Below the pieces are notes generated by a model. It was not told the origin of the DNA. It ran no database searches and saw only the letters and a program-made list of their open reading frames with translations. A program made the position numbers and the translations under genes. From an uncultured SAR86 cluster bacterium (lineage in GTDB: Bacteria; Pseudomonadota; Gammaproteobacteria; Magnimaribacterales; Magnimaribacteraceae): a stretch of DNA of 64,000 nucleotides. This document shows, in pieces, positions 9,958-20,543 of this stretch. The stretch is from assembly GCA_938048695.1 (NCBI GenBank), contig CALIUO010000022.1, forward strand, positions 19,364 to 83,363. The letters are read 5' to 3'. How positions within the stretch are numbered: the first letter of the stretch is position 1; each line of letters starts with the position of its first letter.

Positions 9958-11514
9958 TTAAGTGATTATAAGAAATAGTATCAAAATAACAAAAATTATG
10001 AGGAGGATATTATTAAATCTGCTTTGTTGATATATTTTACTCATCAATTGCTTGTGCCTCTCTTCATTGGCATTTTGGTATTCTTCTAATTTTGATACCT
10101 GTTCAAGAGCAGTATCTGCTATTTCCGGGAATTTCCTAGCTTTTTCAATCCAGACTAGAGAGTTTTTCTTTGCCCATTCTGCTAGTTTTTTTGGATTGTA
10201 TCTTTCAGAGATCCAATTTTTTAGGAAGGGGTTCGCAATAGACCAAAAATCCAGGGCAGGATATAACTGTTTGCCTAGACCTTCAATATTAACGAGTGTT
10301 TTCTGAAGAAGCATTAAAGAAGGCTGCATTCTTAAATCAAATCTTCTTGCTGATTCAAATATGAATAGAAGCATTTCACCAAAGTTAATTTTTTCCATGG
10401 GTTGATCAAAGATAGGTTCACATGCAGCCCTTATAGTATTCTCCAGATCATTCATTCGTGTTTCAGGATTGACCCATTTAGACTCAATTAAAATATTCGA
10501 GACTTCCTTAAAATCTCTACCAATAACTGCTACCAGCATTCGACCTATCTGATATTGCTCTTCTTCGCTGAGCGATCCGACTATTGCATAATCTACAGCC
10601 ACATAAGCAGGATCTGAAGGGTTCTTAGAGTCGATAAAAATATTACCTGGATGCATGTCTGCGTGAAAGAAGTTATCTATAAAAACCTGCTTGAGAAATA
10701 TCTCTACACCCCTTTCTGCAACTAGTTTTAGGTCTACTCCGAGATCATTTAACGTATCTATACGATCAACTGAAACACCTTCGATCTTTTCCATAATCAG
10801 TAGGTTTTCAGAGCAATAATCCAAATAAACATCGGGAACATACAGGAGATTATTTCCTTCAAAGTTTCTTCTTGTTTGTTTGATATTTGATGCTTCAAGT
10901 CTCATATCTAGCTCCGATAGGATTACTGCCTCATACTCTGCGACAAGCCTGGATAATTGAAGCCTTTTTGCATCCTCAAATCTATTTTCTGCAAAAATTG
11001 CAATTCTTCTCATCAAAGAAATATCACTTAAAATAATTTTTTTTATACCAGGTCTTACCACCTTAATTACAACTTCTTTCTGGCTTTCTTTTAGTTTTGC
11101 AGAATAAACTTGCGCAATTGAGGCTGCAGCTAGCGGTGATGGATCAAAGCCCTCAAACACTGAACTTATATCTGAACTTAGTTCTCTTTCAATTATTTCT
11201 ATAGCGTCCTTGTCCGAAAAATGTGGCAAGTCATCTTGAAGAACCTTAAGGCTTTTAGCTATTTCAACAGGAACAACGTCTGGCCTTGTAGATAATAGTT
11301 GACCAAATTTTATAAAAATTGGTCCCAGATCTTCTAATGCGATTCTGAGTCTCTCGCCAGATGATGCTTTGGCTGAATACATGCGCCAAGGAGAAATAAA
11401 TAACAAAAAAGAAATAAAGGTCGGTTTATCAAATTTATTGAGTTCTTTATCTAAACGCGCTTTTAGTAAAGTATGTAATATTTTTATGAGTCTCAAGGAA
11501 TCTTTAAGCATCAA
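9958..11514 (-). CDS. ubiB: Ubiquinone biosynthesis protein UbiB (ABC1/ADCK-like kinase fold)
   Basis: LGPIFIKFGQLLSTRPD, AAASIAQVYSA, FFHADMHPGNIFI; C-terminal transmembrane segments. Confidence 0.95.
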   Translation of the reverse strand: MMLKDSLRLIKILHTLLKARLDKELNKFDKPTFISFLLFISPWRMYSAKASSGERLRIALEDLGPIFIKFGQLLSTRPDVVPVEIAKSLKVLQDDLPHFSDKDAIEIIERELSSDISSVFEGFDPSPLAAASIAQVYSAKLKESQKEVVIKVVRPGIKKIILSDISLMRRIAIFAENRFEDAKRLQLSRLVAEYEAVILSELDMRLEASNIKQTRRNFEGNNLLYVPDVYLDYCSENLLIMEKIEGVSVDRIDTLNDLGVDLKLVAERGVEIFLKQVFIDNFFHADMHPGNIFIDSKNPSDPAYVAVDYAIVGSLSEEEQYQIGRMLVAVIGRDFKEVSNILIESKWVNPETRMNDLENTIRAACEPIFDQPMEKINFGEMLLFIFESARRFDLRMQPSLMLLQKTLVNIEGLGKQLYPALDFWSIANPFLKNWISERYNPKKLAEWAKKNSLVWIEKARKFPEIADTALEQVSKLEEYQNANEERHKQLMSKIYQQSRFNNILLIIFVILILFLIIT

Positions 11515-12271
11515 TTAACCCCTTTTGACCTGAATGAATGGCAACCACTCCGTTAGTTAAATTCTCATACCTGCATTTAGTAAAACCACATTCCTCAAGC
11601 ATTTCTTTTAGTTCTTCTTGGGTAGGATGCATTCTTATAGATTCAGCCAAATATCTATAGCTTTCTTCAGTTTGCGCTACAAACTCACCTATTTTTGGAA
11701 TAACTTCGAAAGAAAAAAGATCATATATCTCTCTAAAGGCTTCATTTTGTGGTTTAGAAAACTCTAAGATGATCAACTTACCTCCTGGTTTTAAAGCTCT
11801 ATTTATAGATATTAGAGCCTTTTCCTTATGGGTAACATTTCTCAATCCAAAGGCTATAGTGATCAAGTCAAAGGTATTATCTTTAAAAGGAAGAAATTGA
11901 GCATCTATCTGGGCGGTTTGTATATCCTCTATTCCTTCGTCAATTAAGCGGTTTCTTCCTTCGTTGAGCATAGATGCATTGATATCACTTAGGATTAGCA
12001 TGCCTGATTCTGGGGAAATCTTGTCTCGCATTAGCTTGACCATATCACCCGTACCTCCAGCGAGATCTAGAACTTTAAAGTGTTCTTTGATTCCTGAAGT
12101 CTCTATCGTTACTTTTTTCCACAATCTATGAATACCAAATGACATTAGATCATTCATGAGATCATAGCTTTTCGATACAGTATCGAAGACATTGCCGACC
12201 AGATCTGCCTTCTTATCAGAATCAACTTCTTTAAAACCAAAGCTAGTTTTATCTTTATTGTCTTTTTTCAT
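11504..12271 (-). CDS. ubiE: Ubiquinone/menaquinone C-methyltransferase
   Basis: VFDTVSKSYDLMNDLMSFGIHRLWK, VLDLAGGTGD, ITIAFGLRNVTH. Confidence 0.96.
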   Translation of the reverse strand: MKKDNKDKTSFGFKEVDSDKKADLVGNVFDTVSKSYDLMNDLMSFGIHRLWKKVTIETSGIKEHFKVLDLAGGTGDMVKLMRDKISPESGMLILSDINASMLNEGRNRLIDEGIEDIQTAQIDAQFLPFKDNTFDLITIAFGLRNVTHKEKALISINRALKPGGKLIILEFSKPQNEAFREIYDLFSFEVIPKIGEFVAQTEESYRYLAESIRMHPTQEELKEMLEECGFTKCRYENLTNGVVAIHSGQKGLIDA

Positions 12272-12303
12272 AAAAACGATTGAGCATTCTATATCAAGCT
12301 AAG

Positions 12304-13161
12304 CTAATTAATCTTTCTGTTTAATAAAATCCTATCTATAGACCTTAAATAAATATTTAAACTTTTATTGAAGCCCTTAATTTGTCTTTCATCTATTGAT
12401 TTAAAAACGTCAGATATAATCTTTATAGCCAAGGCTTCATTCTGATCTATCTTGTCTCTAAAACTCTTACTGCCCAATGACTCAAATGAGTTTAGATAAA
12501 CAGACATCTCGATATCGTAATTAGGAGAATCACTTTTCTTAAGAAGTTGAATGAACTCTCTTATCCAGCTTTGTTGTAAGTCCGACCACTCTTGTCTTAT
12601 TTCTATATGATTTCCTAGTTTTAGTTTAACTTCTTCTATTTGTTTATCTCTCAATTTGATTCCAAGGCGATCGAATCCAGAGATATAGTTATCTAGCAAC
12701 CTTTCTTTATATTCTTTTCCTTCTTTAGCTCTTTCCTTTTCTCTATCTTGTCTAAGTTTTTCGAAATGCTGAGCAATTTCATCGATCTGGTCTTCGTTGA
12801 GATTTCTTGAGAAATTTATAATAGGTTTTTCAAAATATTGATTAATGCGCCTAAAGAGATTTTCGCCTTCGCGATAGGCTGAGCCTATATCCTTTTCTGG
12901 ATTCTCCAGATTGATACTCTTTAAACTATTCAAAAGCAATTTGACTTTTTCTAGCTCATTTTCGGTAAACCAGTTAAGAAACTCTTCTGATAAGAGTTCT
13001 ATCTCCTGATTTTGTGTATTTGTAAAATTGGCAAAATCTTTGAAATAGTCTGCTATATAGCTATCAAGCCTTTCGTACACCCAAGATCCAGCCAAAGAGC
13101 AAGAGCTTAAAGTGATAACTATCAAACAAGATATACAAAATTTTGAAATTTTTTTCACCAT
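12304..13161 (-). CDS. DUF6279-like lipoprotein
   Basis: Lipobox ITLSSCSLAG followed by WVYERLDSYIADYF and a charged helical body. Confidence 0.6.
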   Translation of the reverse strand: MVKKISKFCISCLIVITLSSCSLAGSWVYERLDSYIADYFKDFANFTNTQNQEIELLSEEFLNWFTENELEKVKLLLNSLKSINLENPEKDIGSAYREGENLFRRINQYFEKPIINFSRNLNEDQIDEIAQHFEKLRQDREKERAKEGKEYKERLLDNYISGFDRLGIKLRDKQIEEVKLKLGNHIEIRQEWSDLQQSWIREFIQLLKKSDSPNYDIEMSVYLNSFESLGSKSFRDKIDQNEALAIKIISDVFKSIDERQIKGFNKSLNIYLRSIDRILLNRKIN

Positions 13162-13204
13162 TACTAGGGGTTATTGTAATTTGCAGTTAGAATTCTGTCC
13201 GCTA

Positions 13205-13753
13205 ATGAAAGAGACAAAAAAATATCCTACCCTAGTTTGGTTAGATTTAGAAATGACAGGCCTGGAGCCCGATTCGGAAAGAATAATAGAAATAGCTACA
13301 GCAGTAACTAATCACGACCTATCTGAAATAATCGAAGGACCTAATTTGGTGATTCAACAGCCCAAAGAGTTTATTGATAACATGGATGAATGGAACACTA
13401 ATCAACACACGAAATCCGGATTAGTAGAAAGTCTTAAAGTCACCAACATAACTATTGAGGAGGCAGAAAGACAAACCCTAGAATTCCTATCTCTACATAC
13501 TGAAAAAGGCAGATCTCCATTATGTGGCAACTCAATCTCTCATGATAGGCGCTTTTTGAGAAGATATATGTCAGAACTAGATAACCATTTTCACTACAGA
13601 AATGTTGATGTCAGCTCCATAAAAGAGTTGATTAAACGCTGGAATCCAGAGTTACTTGATGGATTTAGAAAGAGTGGTGGACATAGGGCTATGGAAGATG
13701 TCCTTGAATCTATAGAAGAGTTGAAATTCTATAGAGATAAGTTCTTTATCTAG
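13205..13753 (+). CDS. orn: Oligoribonuclease
   Basis: LVWLDLEMTGLEPDSERIIEIATAVT and HRAMEDVLESIEEL; start assigned to ATG 13205 inside the longer ORF. Confidence 0.95.
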   Translation: MKETKKYPTLVWLDLEMTGLEPDSERIIEIATAVTNHDLSEIIEGPNLVIQQPKEFIDNMDEWNTNQHTKSGLVESLKVTNITIEEAERQTLEFLSLHTEKGRSPLCGNSISHDRRFLRRYMSELDNHFHYRNVDVSSIKELIKRWNPELLDGFRKSGGHRAMEDVLESIEELKFYRDKFFI

Positions 13754-14085
13754 TCGCTTTTTTTCCCAGGCCCTTCAAATATAGTATTCGCTATGGGCAT
13801 TACCTTTGCTGAGTCGTTGGAAGTAATTTTTGCAGTTCCTTTTTTATCAACTTCGTCGATTCTCATTATGCAACTCACAGGAATATAGCTTCTTTGAACT
13901 CCTTTGAACTCATTTTTTAACTTCTCTTCACTTGTATCGACTACTATTTTTGAGTTTTGATCGAATATGTATTCTTCAACTTCTATGAAACCATACATGT
14001 CACTTTGATATATTGCCTCGGCATAAATCTCATAAACTTCACCCAGCTGAACAAATACGACTTTGTAGATTCCTTTTTTTGCCAT
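13750..14085 (-). CDS. DUF1820 family protein
   Basis: KGIYKVVFVQLGEVYEIYAEAIYQSDMYGFIEVEE...YIPVSCIMRIDEV pattern. Confidence 0.75.
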   Translation of the reverse strand: MAKKGIYKVVFVQLGEVYEIYAEAIYQSDMYGFIEVEEYIFDQNSKIVVDTSEEKLKNEFKGVQRSYIPVSCIMRIDEVDKKGTAKITSNDSAKVMPIANTIFEGPGKKSD

Positions 14086-14146
14086 TACAATTCCTGCCTT
14101 TTTTTAAAAATTTAAACTATAGTTCTCGAAAAGATAACTTATATAT

Positions 14147-15472
14147 ATGGCCAAGAAGCTTTTTATCAAGACCCACGGATGTCAGATGAACGAGTATGAC
14201 TCTGCTAGGATGCAGGATTTGCTCAATGAAAGCCATGGTTTTGAAACTACTGATAACGAAGAGGAAGCGGATTTAATTTTGCTCAACACTTGCTCGATAC
14301 GTGAAAAAGCTCAAGAAAAGGTTTTTCATCAACTAGGAAGATGGAAAAAGTTAAAAGATAAAAATCCTAATCTAAAAATTGGAGTTGGAGGTTGTGTGGC
14401 CAGCCAAGAAGGCGAAAATATAATAAAAAGGGCACCTCAAGTGGATTTAGTATTTGGTCCTCAAACAATTCATAGAGTCCCGAAGCTATATCAAAATATT
14501 GCAAAAGAGGAACTTAGTCCCGTAGATATAACTTTTCCGAAAACCGAAAAATTTGAGCATTTGCCACAACAGGAGAGTGAGGGCCCAACAGCTTTTGTTT
14601 CGATAATGGAGGGTTGCAATAAGTATTGCTCGTTTTGTGTAGTTCCACACACTAGAGGCCATGAAATAAGCCGTCCTATTGAGGATATTTTAAGAGAAAT
14701 AAAAGGTTTATCTTTCCAGGGAGTCAAAGAAATTAATTTATTAGGTCAGAATGTGAATTCCTACAGAGACTCCAAATTAAAAACTAAAGGACTTGGACTA
14801 TCCAACCTCATAAGGGCTACTGCCGAAATTGATGGCATAGAAAGAATTCAATTTACCACTTCTCACCCTTTTGAGTTTGGCCAGGATCTCATAGATATCT
14901 ATACTGAAGTTCCTCAATTGATAAGCTATGTTCACCTGCCAGTTCAAAGTGGCTCTAACTCTATACTTAAACAGATGAGGCGAAGGCATACTAGAGAAGA
15001 GTATTTCGAAATTATTGAAAAACTAAAATCAGCTCGAGAGGGTATTAGTATTTCTTCTGATTTCATTGTTGGATTTCCAGGTGAAACTGAGAAAGATTTT
15101 CTAGACACTTTAGACCTTGTAGATCGAGTTGGATATGATGAGTCTTTCAGTTTCATCTATAGTCCAAGACCTAATACAACTGCCAAAGATCTAGATGACG
15201 ATGTTCCTTTAGAAGAGAAGAAAGAGAGACTATCCGCTTTACAGCACAAATTAGAAAATTCAGCCTTCAGCATAAGTAGAAAAATGGTTGGTGAAGTTAG
15301 AAGATGTCTAGTTACAGGCGTTTCTAAGAAGAATCCTGGAGAATTTCAAGCACGTACTGAAAATAATAAAGTAGTTATTTTTTCCTGCTCAGATTTATCA
15401 AAGGTTGGTAAAATAATAGACATTGAAATTGTTGAAGCAAAAAACAAATCCCTAAGAGGTGTAGCTGTCTAG
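14147..15472 (+). CDS. miaB: tRNA-2-methylthio-N6-dimethylallyladenosine synthase
   Basis: [12 protein letters not shown], radical-SAM [20 protein letters not shown]. Confidence 0.97.
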   Translation: MAKKLFIKTHGCQMNEYDSARMQDLLNESHGFETTDNEEEADLILLNTCSIREKAQEKVFHQLGRWKKLKDKNPNLKIGVGGCVASQEGENIIKRAPQVDLVFGPQTIHRVPKLYQNIAKEELSPVDITFPKTEKFEHLPQQESEGPTAFVSIMEGCNKYCSFCVVPHTRGHEISRPIEDILREIKGLSFQGVKEINLLGQNVNSYRDSKLKTKGLGLSNLIRATAEIDGIERIQFTTSHPFEFGQDLIDIYTEVPQLISYVHLPVQSGSNSILKQMRRRHTREEYFEIIEKLKSAREGISISSDFIVGFPGETEKDFLDTLDLVDRVGYDESFSFIYSPRPNTTAKDLDDDVPLEEKKERLSALQHKLENSAFSISRKMVGEVRRCLVTGVSKKNPGEFQARTENNKVVIFSCSDLSKVGKIIDIEIVEAKNKSLRGVAV

Positions 15473-15488
15473 GCTGTATTATCATTTA

Positions 15489-16433
15489 ATGAGATTCCAG
15501 CTTGAACCCGTTGATCACGATAAAATCAGTGATTTATGTGGTCCCACTAACTCTATACTTAAACAAATTGAAGAAGAGTTAGGAATAAAAATTTTGAATA
15601 GAGGTCCCAGCTTTAAGATAAATGGAGAATCTAATAATGCTCAAATCGCCAAGGATATCATCCTTAGGATTTATGAAGATTTAGATAAAAACAAAACAAT
15701 AAGCTCAAAAGAAGTTCACTTGTATTTAAGGAAAGGAATGAATGATTTAAATAACATAAAAAAAGACAGCTCCAGTAAACAAGTCATTAAGACACCTAAT
15801 TTGATAGTTACTGCTAATCATGGAAGCCAAGATCATTATGTTGATACCATCAAGAAGAAAGTACTCACATTTGGAATAGGGCCTGCAGGAACTGGAAAAA
15901 CATTTTTGGCAGTTGCACTTGCTGTAGAGCTATTCTCAAGAGGCGAAGTTGAAAAAATCCTACTGGTCAGACCTGCAGTTGAAGCTGGTGAAAAGCTTGG
16001 CTTTTTGCCAGGTGACTTGAGTCAGAAGGTCGATCCATATTTAAGGCCGCTTTATGATGCCCTCTTCCAAATGCTTGGTTACAAGGAAACTAATCAACTT
16101 ATAGAAAGAAATATAATTGAAGTTGTACCCCTGGCTTTTATGAGAGGAAGAACTTTAAATAATTCTTTTATCATTCTTGATGAAAGTCAAAACGCTACTG
16201 TTGAACAAATGAAGATGTTCTTAACTAGATTCGGTTTTGGCTCGAAAGTAGTTATTACAGGCGACATAACTCAGATAGATCTTCCTAAAAATACTCTTTC
16301 AGGTCTAGTTCACTCTCTAGAGGTTTTAAGATCTGTAGAAGATATAGGATTAGTTGAGTTCGATACAAAAGATGTTGTTCGACATGGTTTGGTTCAGAAG
16401 ATAGTAGAAGCTTACGCAAAATTTTCTAATTAA
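15489..16433 (+). CDS. ybeZ: PhoH-like ATPase (YbeZ)
   Basis: FGIGPAGTGKTFLAVA, ILDESQNAT; between miaB and ybeY. Confidence 0.93.
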   Translation: MRFQLEPVDHDKISDLCGPTNSILKQIEEELGIKILNRGPSFKINGESNNAQIAKDIILRIYEDLDKNKTISSKEVHLYLRKGMNDLNNIKKDSSSKQVIKTPNLIVTANHGSQDHYVDTIKKKVLTFGIGPAGTGKTFLAVALAVELFSRGEVEKILLVRPAVEAGEKLGFLPGDLSQKVDPYLRPLYDALFQMLGYKETNQLIERNIIEVVPLAFMRGRTLNNSFIILDESQNATVEQMKMFLTRFGFGSKVVITGDITQIDLPKNTLSGLVHSLEVLRSVEDIGLVEFDTKDVVRHGLVQKIVEAYAKFSN

Positions 16434-16901
16434 GTGTCGGCTGCCAAATCCCAAATATTTATATCCGGAAACCTCGAAGGACTAAGCTGCACTGAGTCAA
16501 GTGTATCTGATTTAATAAAAGCACTTCTTCAAGTAAAACCAGATTTAAAGAAAAGTTTTAAAGATAGACCAGTAAATCTTTCGTTTATCTCAAAAAAAGC
16601 AATTAAAGAATTAAATTCAGAGTTTCTTAAGAAAGATAAGCCCACTAATGTATTATCTTTCCCTTCTACAGGACTGAGCTTTGGTGACGATATTCTTGGC
16701 GATATAGCAATTTGTCCCGAAATAATTAAAAAAGAAGCTGCAATACAAAATAAAGAAGAACAAGACCATTTGTCTCATTTAATTATTCATTCCCTACTTC
16801 ATTTGACAGGTTATGATCATCAAGAAGCTGATTCTGCAAACCAAATGGAGTCTCTAGAAGTAAAAGCACTGAAGAAATTAGGTATTGCGAACCCATACTG
16901 A
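16434..16901 (+). CDS. ybeY: Endoribonuclease YbeY (rRNA maturation)
   Basis: HLIIHSLLHLTGYDHQEADSANQME metal-binding motif; GTG start. Confidence 0.94.
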   Translation: MSAAKSQIFISGNLEGLSCTESSVSDLIKALLQVKPDLKKSFKDRPVNLSFISKKAIKELNSEFLKKDKPTNVLSFPSTGLSFGDDILGDIAICPEIIKKEAAIQNKEEQDHLSHLIIHSLLHLTGYDHQEADSANQMESLEVKALKKLGIANPY

Positions 16902-16942
16902 AACAAATTAATATGTGCGTGTGTTTATGAAGTGAGGCGTTA

Positions 16943-17812
16943 ATGAACGACGAGCCCCCAAGTATATCTGCTGAGTCTAGTCGACTTAGCTTTAGGAAAA
17001 GAATAAAGGACAGAATCAAAGAAATTTATCAAAATTTCTCCTATAAACCCCAAAATAAACAAGAACTCGCTGGATCTATAAGGGATTCTAGTGAGAGAGG
17101 TGTTTTAGAAAAAGGAACACTCAACATGATCGAGGGAGCATTAAAAGTTTCTACAGATCAGGTACGAGATGTAATGATTCCTAGACCGCAGGTTGTATTT
17201 ATAGACAAAGACGAGAAGCCAGAAGAATTTTTGCCAAGAGTAATTAAGTCAGGCCATTCAAGATTTCCTGTTTTAAACACTGAAAATGACAAAATTGAAG
17301 GTATTTTGTTAGCAAAAGAGCTATTACCCTTCATTTCTGCTGAAAATCTTAGTGAATTTGAGCTAGGTAAGCTCATCAGGCCGGCGAAATTAGTTCCAGA
17401 GAGTAAAAAGCTTAATATTTTACTGGATGAATTAAAGGCAAGCAGAAATCATATGGCCATAGTTTTAGATGAATATGGCGATATTACAGGCATTGTGACG
17501 ATTGAGGATGTTCTTGAAGAGATAGTGGGTGAAATTGAGGATGAGCATGATAAAGATACTGGCACTCTAATAAAGAAAATAGCAGAAGACGAATATTTGG
17601 TTTCTGCCCTAACTCCTATAGATGTCTTCAACGAGAATTTTGGATCTAACCTAAGTGATAAAGATTTTGATACTTTAGGCGGGATAGTTATGCATCACTT
17701 CGCTCGTTTTCCTAAGCCTAATGATGCAATAAATATTGAAGGGTGGCGCTTCGTTATAAACTCTCTAGAAAGAAGAAGGATTAAAAGAATTAAAGTTTCT
17801 AAAATAGGCTAA
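16943..17812 (+). CDS. corC: CBS-domain CorC/YbeX family protein
   Basis: VRDVMIPRPQVVFID, MAIVLDEYGDITGIVTIEDVLEEIVGEIEDE. Confidence 0.93.
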   Translation: MNDEPPSISAESSRLSFRKRIKDRIKEIYQNFSYKPQNKQELAGSIRDSSERGVLEKGTLNMIEGALKVSTDQVRDVMIPRPQVVFIDKDEKPEEFLPRVIKSGHSRFPVLNTENDKIEGILLAKELLPFISAENLSEFELGKLIRPAKLVPESKKLNILLDELKASRNHMAIVLDEYGDITGIVTIEDVLEEIVGEIEDEHDKDTGTLIKKIAEDEYLVSALTPIDVFNENFGSNLSDKDFDTLGGIVMHHFARFPKPNDAINIEGWRFVINSLERRRIKRIKVSKIG

Positions 17813-17851
17813 ATTAGCTTCCTCAAATTACTCTCTATCTTTAATATAGGA

Positions 17852-19357
17852 ATGATGTTCAAGAAGCAATTTCTTGCCCTTATATGTGGATTGATTTTCT
17901 CATTTGGTTTTGCGCCATTTGACTATTGGCTCTTATCTATTTTATCAATTTCTGTTCTCTATAAAACCATAAAAGAAATGCCCTCAAAGGAAGCATTTTA
18001 TACAGGATATTGGTTTGGATTTGGTATGTGGATGACTGGAATCTCTTGGTTGTATGTAAGTATTTACTATCACGGAGAAATTGGTTTCATAGGGTCTGCA
18101 TTACTTATATTGACCTTTATTTCTATCTTATCTATATATTCAGGCCTTCTATTGCTTTTGAATAGTAATTTAGAAAGGTATGGATTTCAGAAATTAATTT
18201 ATCTTTCTCTGCCATTATCGTGGGTATTAATAGAATTAATTAGATCTTATCTATTTACAGGCTTTCCATGGTTAATTTCAGGTACTATGTTGGCAGATAC
18301 TCTCATAGATGGATATACGCCAATCATAGGGGCTCAAGGAAATACTTTCTTTTTGGTTTTGATCGGTGTTTTATTATGTGAAATATATGAAAGTTTTTCT
18401 CAAAAGAGAACCGCCCTATTCCCAATAATATTTCTCTTTATTGTGCTAGTTCCTTCTTCGGTTTTGAAAAATATTGAGTGGACTATTCCCGATAATGAAT
18501 TAAAAGTTTCACTTCACCAACCCAATCTAACTTTGGAGGACAAATGGAGTCAGTTTGGAGTGATCAAAACTCATGGAATGATCCAAAGAGCAATTGACGA
18601 TGCTACAGAAGGTGAGTTAATAGTTTTCCCCGAAACAGCTTTGATTCTCTCAGAAAAGGATAACAAATCTTTCATGGAGACGATTAATTATAAGAGTTTG
18701 AATAAGAACCTTATTCTTTTAACAGGTATAGTAGAAAGGGAAAGTAATTTTAAGATCAGAAATAGACTTCAGTCCCTTGGATCTGTAGAAGCTAGTTATG
18801 ACAAGGTAAAACTTGTTCCTTTTGGAGAATTTATACCCTTAGAACGTTTTTTGGGAGGATTATTGGACATAATTGGTTTAAATCTTACAAATACAATACC
18901 CGGTACTGCACTAAACCCTATAAATAGCCCCAATATAAGGATTTCACCAAGTATTTGCTATGAAATAGCCTTTGATAGAATAGTAAGGAAAACAGCCCAT
19001 AACAGCAACATACTCATAACTGTGAGCAATGACACTTGGTTTGGCAGATCTATTGGCCCTGAACAACACCTAGAAATAGCCCAAAACAGAGCTCTGGAGC
19101 ATAAAAAGCCACTATTAAGAGCCACAAACAGCGGTGTGAGTGCAATTATTTCTCATAATGGTCAAGTAATTGAAAAACAAGGATATTTTGAAGAAAAACC
19201 CCTAAGAGGAAGTATTTTTCTATATATTGGTAATACTTTTTACTCAACTTATGGAAATTTACCTATAATCTTATTTATAATTTTTTATATAGGCCTTTCT
19301 TGTTTAAGAGCACTTTTTGGTATTAAGAAAAATAAAAAAAGAACAAATGTCACGTAA
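17852..19357 (+). CDS. lnt: Apolipoprotein N-acyltransferase
   Basis: N-terminal membrane domain, nitrilase-like VFPETALIL, KVKLVPFGEFIPLE, ICYEIAF. Confidence 0.93.
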   Translation: MMFKKQFLALICGLIFSFGFAPFDYWLLSILSISVLYKTIKEMPSKEAFYTGYWFGFGMWMTGISWLYVSIYYHGEIGFIGSALLILTFISILSIYSGLLLLLNSNLERYGFQKLIYLSLPLSWVLIELIRSYLFTGFPWLISGTMLADTLIDGYTPIIGAQGNTFFLVLIGVLLCEIYESFSQKRTALFPIIFLFIVLVPSSVLKNIEWTIPDNELKVSLHQPNLTLEDKWSQFGVIKTHGMIQRAIDDATEGELIVFPETALILSEKDNKSFMETINYKSLNKNLILLTGIVERESNFKIRNRLQSLGSVEASYDKVKLVPFGEFIPLERFLGGLLDIIGLNLTNTIPGTALNPINSPNIRISPSICYEIAFDRIVRKTAHNSNILITVSNDTWFGRSIGPEQHLEIAQNRALEHKKPLLRATNSGVSAIISHNGQVIEKQGYFEEKPLRGSIFLYIGNTFYSTYGNLPIILFIIFYIGLSCLRALFGIKKNKKRTNVT

Positions 19358-19973
19358 TAGATTAAAAAAATTTATTCTAATATCAATTTTTTCCTTATTA
19401 ATAACCTCTTGTTCTAGTTTAGTGATTAAAGAAAATATAAATAAAAACAATATTTTAGATAAGATTAATTCAATTGATTCGCAGTACAAGAATTTAGATA
19501 CATTATTATATATTGATATTGATAATCAAACGTTAGTTCATTTAAAAAAAGGTACAATATTAAAGAATTACAAAATTTCTTCCTCTTTCTATGGTACAGG
19601 TAGTGAGGAAAATAGCCTCAAAACCCCACTTGGAAAACATGAAATTTATAAGAAATTAGGTTCAAATTTACCTGAGAATGCGATTTTGAAGGGTCGTGTA
19701 TGGAATGGTGCTATAGCAGACATCATAGAAGAAGCTATTGATACCGAATTTGATCATGTAACTTCTAGGATTTTGTGGTTGGACGGACTAGAAATAGGTA
19801 AGAATAAAGGTGAGGGTATTGATTCAAGGAATAGGTACATCTATATACATGGAACTGCAGAAGAAGGTTTAATTGGAAAACCTGCTTCTGATGGGTGTAT
19901 AAGGATGTATAATAGAGATGTCATAGAGCTTTTCGATCTTGTAGAAGAAAAAGCTAAAGTCTGGATTTACTAA
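19347..19973 (+). CDS. L,D-transpeptidase (YkuD-like), predicted lipoprotein
   Basis: Lipobox LLITSCSS; catalytic YIHGTAEEGLIGKPASDGCIRMYNRDVIELFD (HGT...SDGCIRM). Confidence 0.85.
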   Translation: MSRNRLKKFILISIFSLLITSCSSLVIKENINKNNILDKINSIDSQYKNLDTLLYIDIDNQTLVHLKKGTILKNYKISSSFYGTGSEENSLKTPLGKHEIYKKLGSNLPENAILKGRVWNGAIADIIEEAIDTEFDHVTSRILWLDGLEIGKNKGEGIDSRNRYIYIHGTAEEGLIGKPASDGCIRMYNRDVIELFDLVEEKAKVWIY

Positions 19974-19981
19974 ATTTTATT

Positions 19982-20506
19982 ATGAAAAAGTTATTTTTAT
20001 TTTCTTTCATTTTCTTTGGATCTTACACGTACGCATGTCCGGAAGTTTTAGATCACGAGGTTAGGTTGTTAGATTCTTCAGAAAAGCAAAACCTTTGCGA
20101 ATATAAGGACAAAGTTGTGTTGGCCGTTAATGTTGCAAGTAGATGTGGTTTTACTTATCAATATGAAGCGTTGCAAAACTTATACTCAAAATACGGCGAG
20201 GATAAATTTGTTATCTTGGGGTTCCCTTCAAGAGACTTCATGTACCAAGAGTATAGTGATGAGTCTAAAGTTAAAGAATTTTGTAGTACAGAATACGGCG
20301 TCACATTTCCAATGTTTGCTACAACTCCTGTTAAAGGAAAAAAGGCAAATTCCTTTTATAAAACCTTAACTGAAATCTCTGGACAAAAGCCTGGATGGAA
20401 CTTTCATAAGTACCTTATTTCAAGAGAAGGCAAAGTCCAAAGTTTCGATACTAATGTAGAGCCAGATAGCGAAGAATTAACTTCTAGTATAGCCAAACTT
20501 TTGTAA
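19982..20506 (+). CDS. Glutathione peroxidase family protein with signal peptide
   Basis: MKKLFLFSFIFFGSYTYA signal; VLAVNVASRCGFTYQYEAL; WNFHKYLISREGKV. Confidence 0.88.
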   Translation: MKKLFLFSFIFFGSYTYACPEVLDHEVRLLDSSEKQNLCEYKDKVVLAVNVASRCGFTYQYEALQNLYSKYGEDKFVILGFPSRDFMYQEYSDESKVKEFCSTEYGVTFPMFATTPVKGKKANSFYKTLTEISGQKPGWNFHKYLISREGKVQSFDTNVEPDSEELTSSIAKLL

Positions 20507-20543
20507 ACAAAGTAAGTACTTACTTTCGCTATAAGTAATATAA

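Noticed and set aside
14955-15570. A 19-nt match CTAACTCTATACTTAAACA in both miaB and the phoH-like gene
   Set aside because: Both copies encode NSILKQ in unrelated proteins. A single short match in coding sequence is most likely coincidence.
20509-20526. 18-bp perfect palindrome AAAGTAAGTACTTACTTT between the glutathione peroxidase gene and rpiA, followed by AGTAAT-ATA-ATTACT
   Set aside because: It lies between convergent genes, is AT-rich and has no long T run. It may be a weak terminator or chance; not strong enough to claim.
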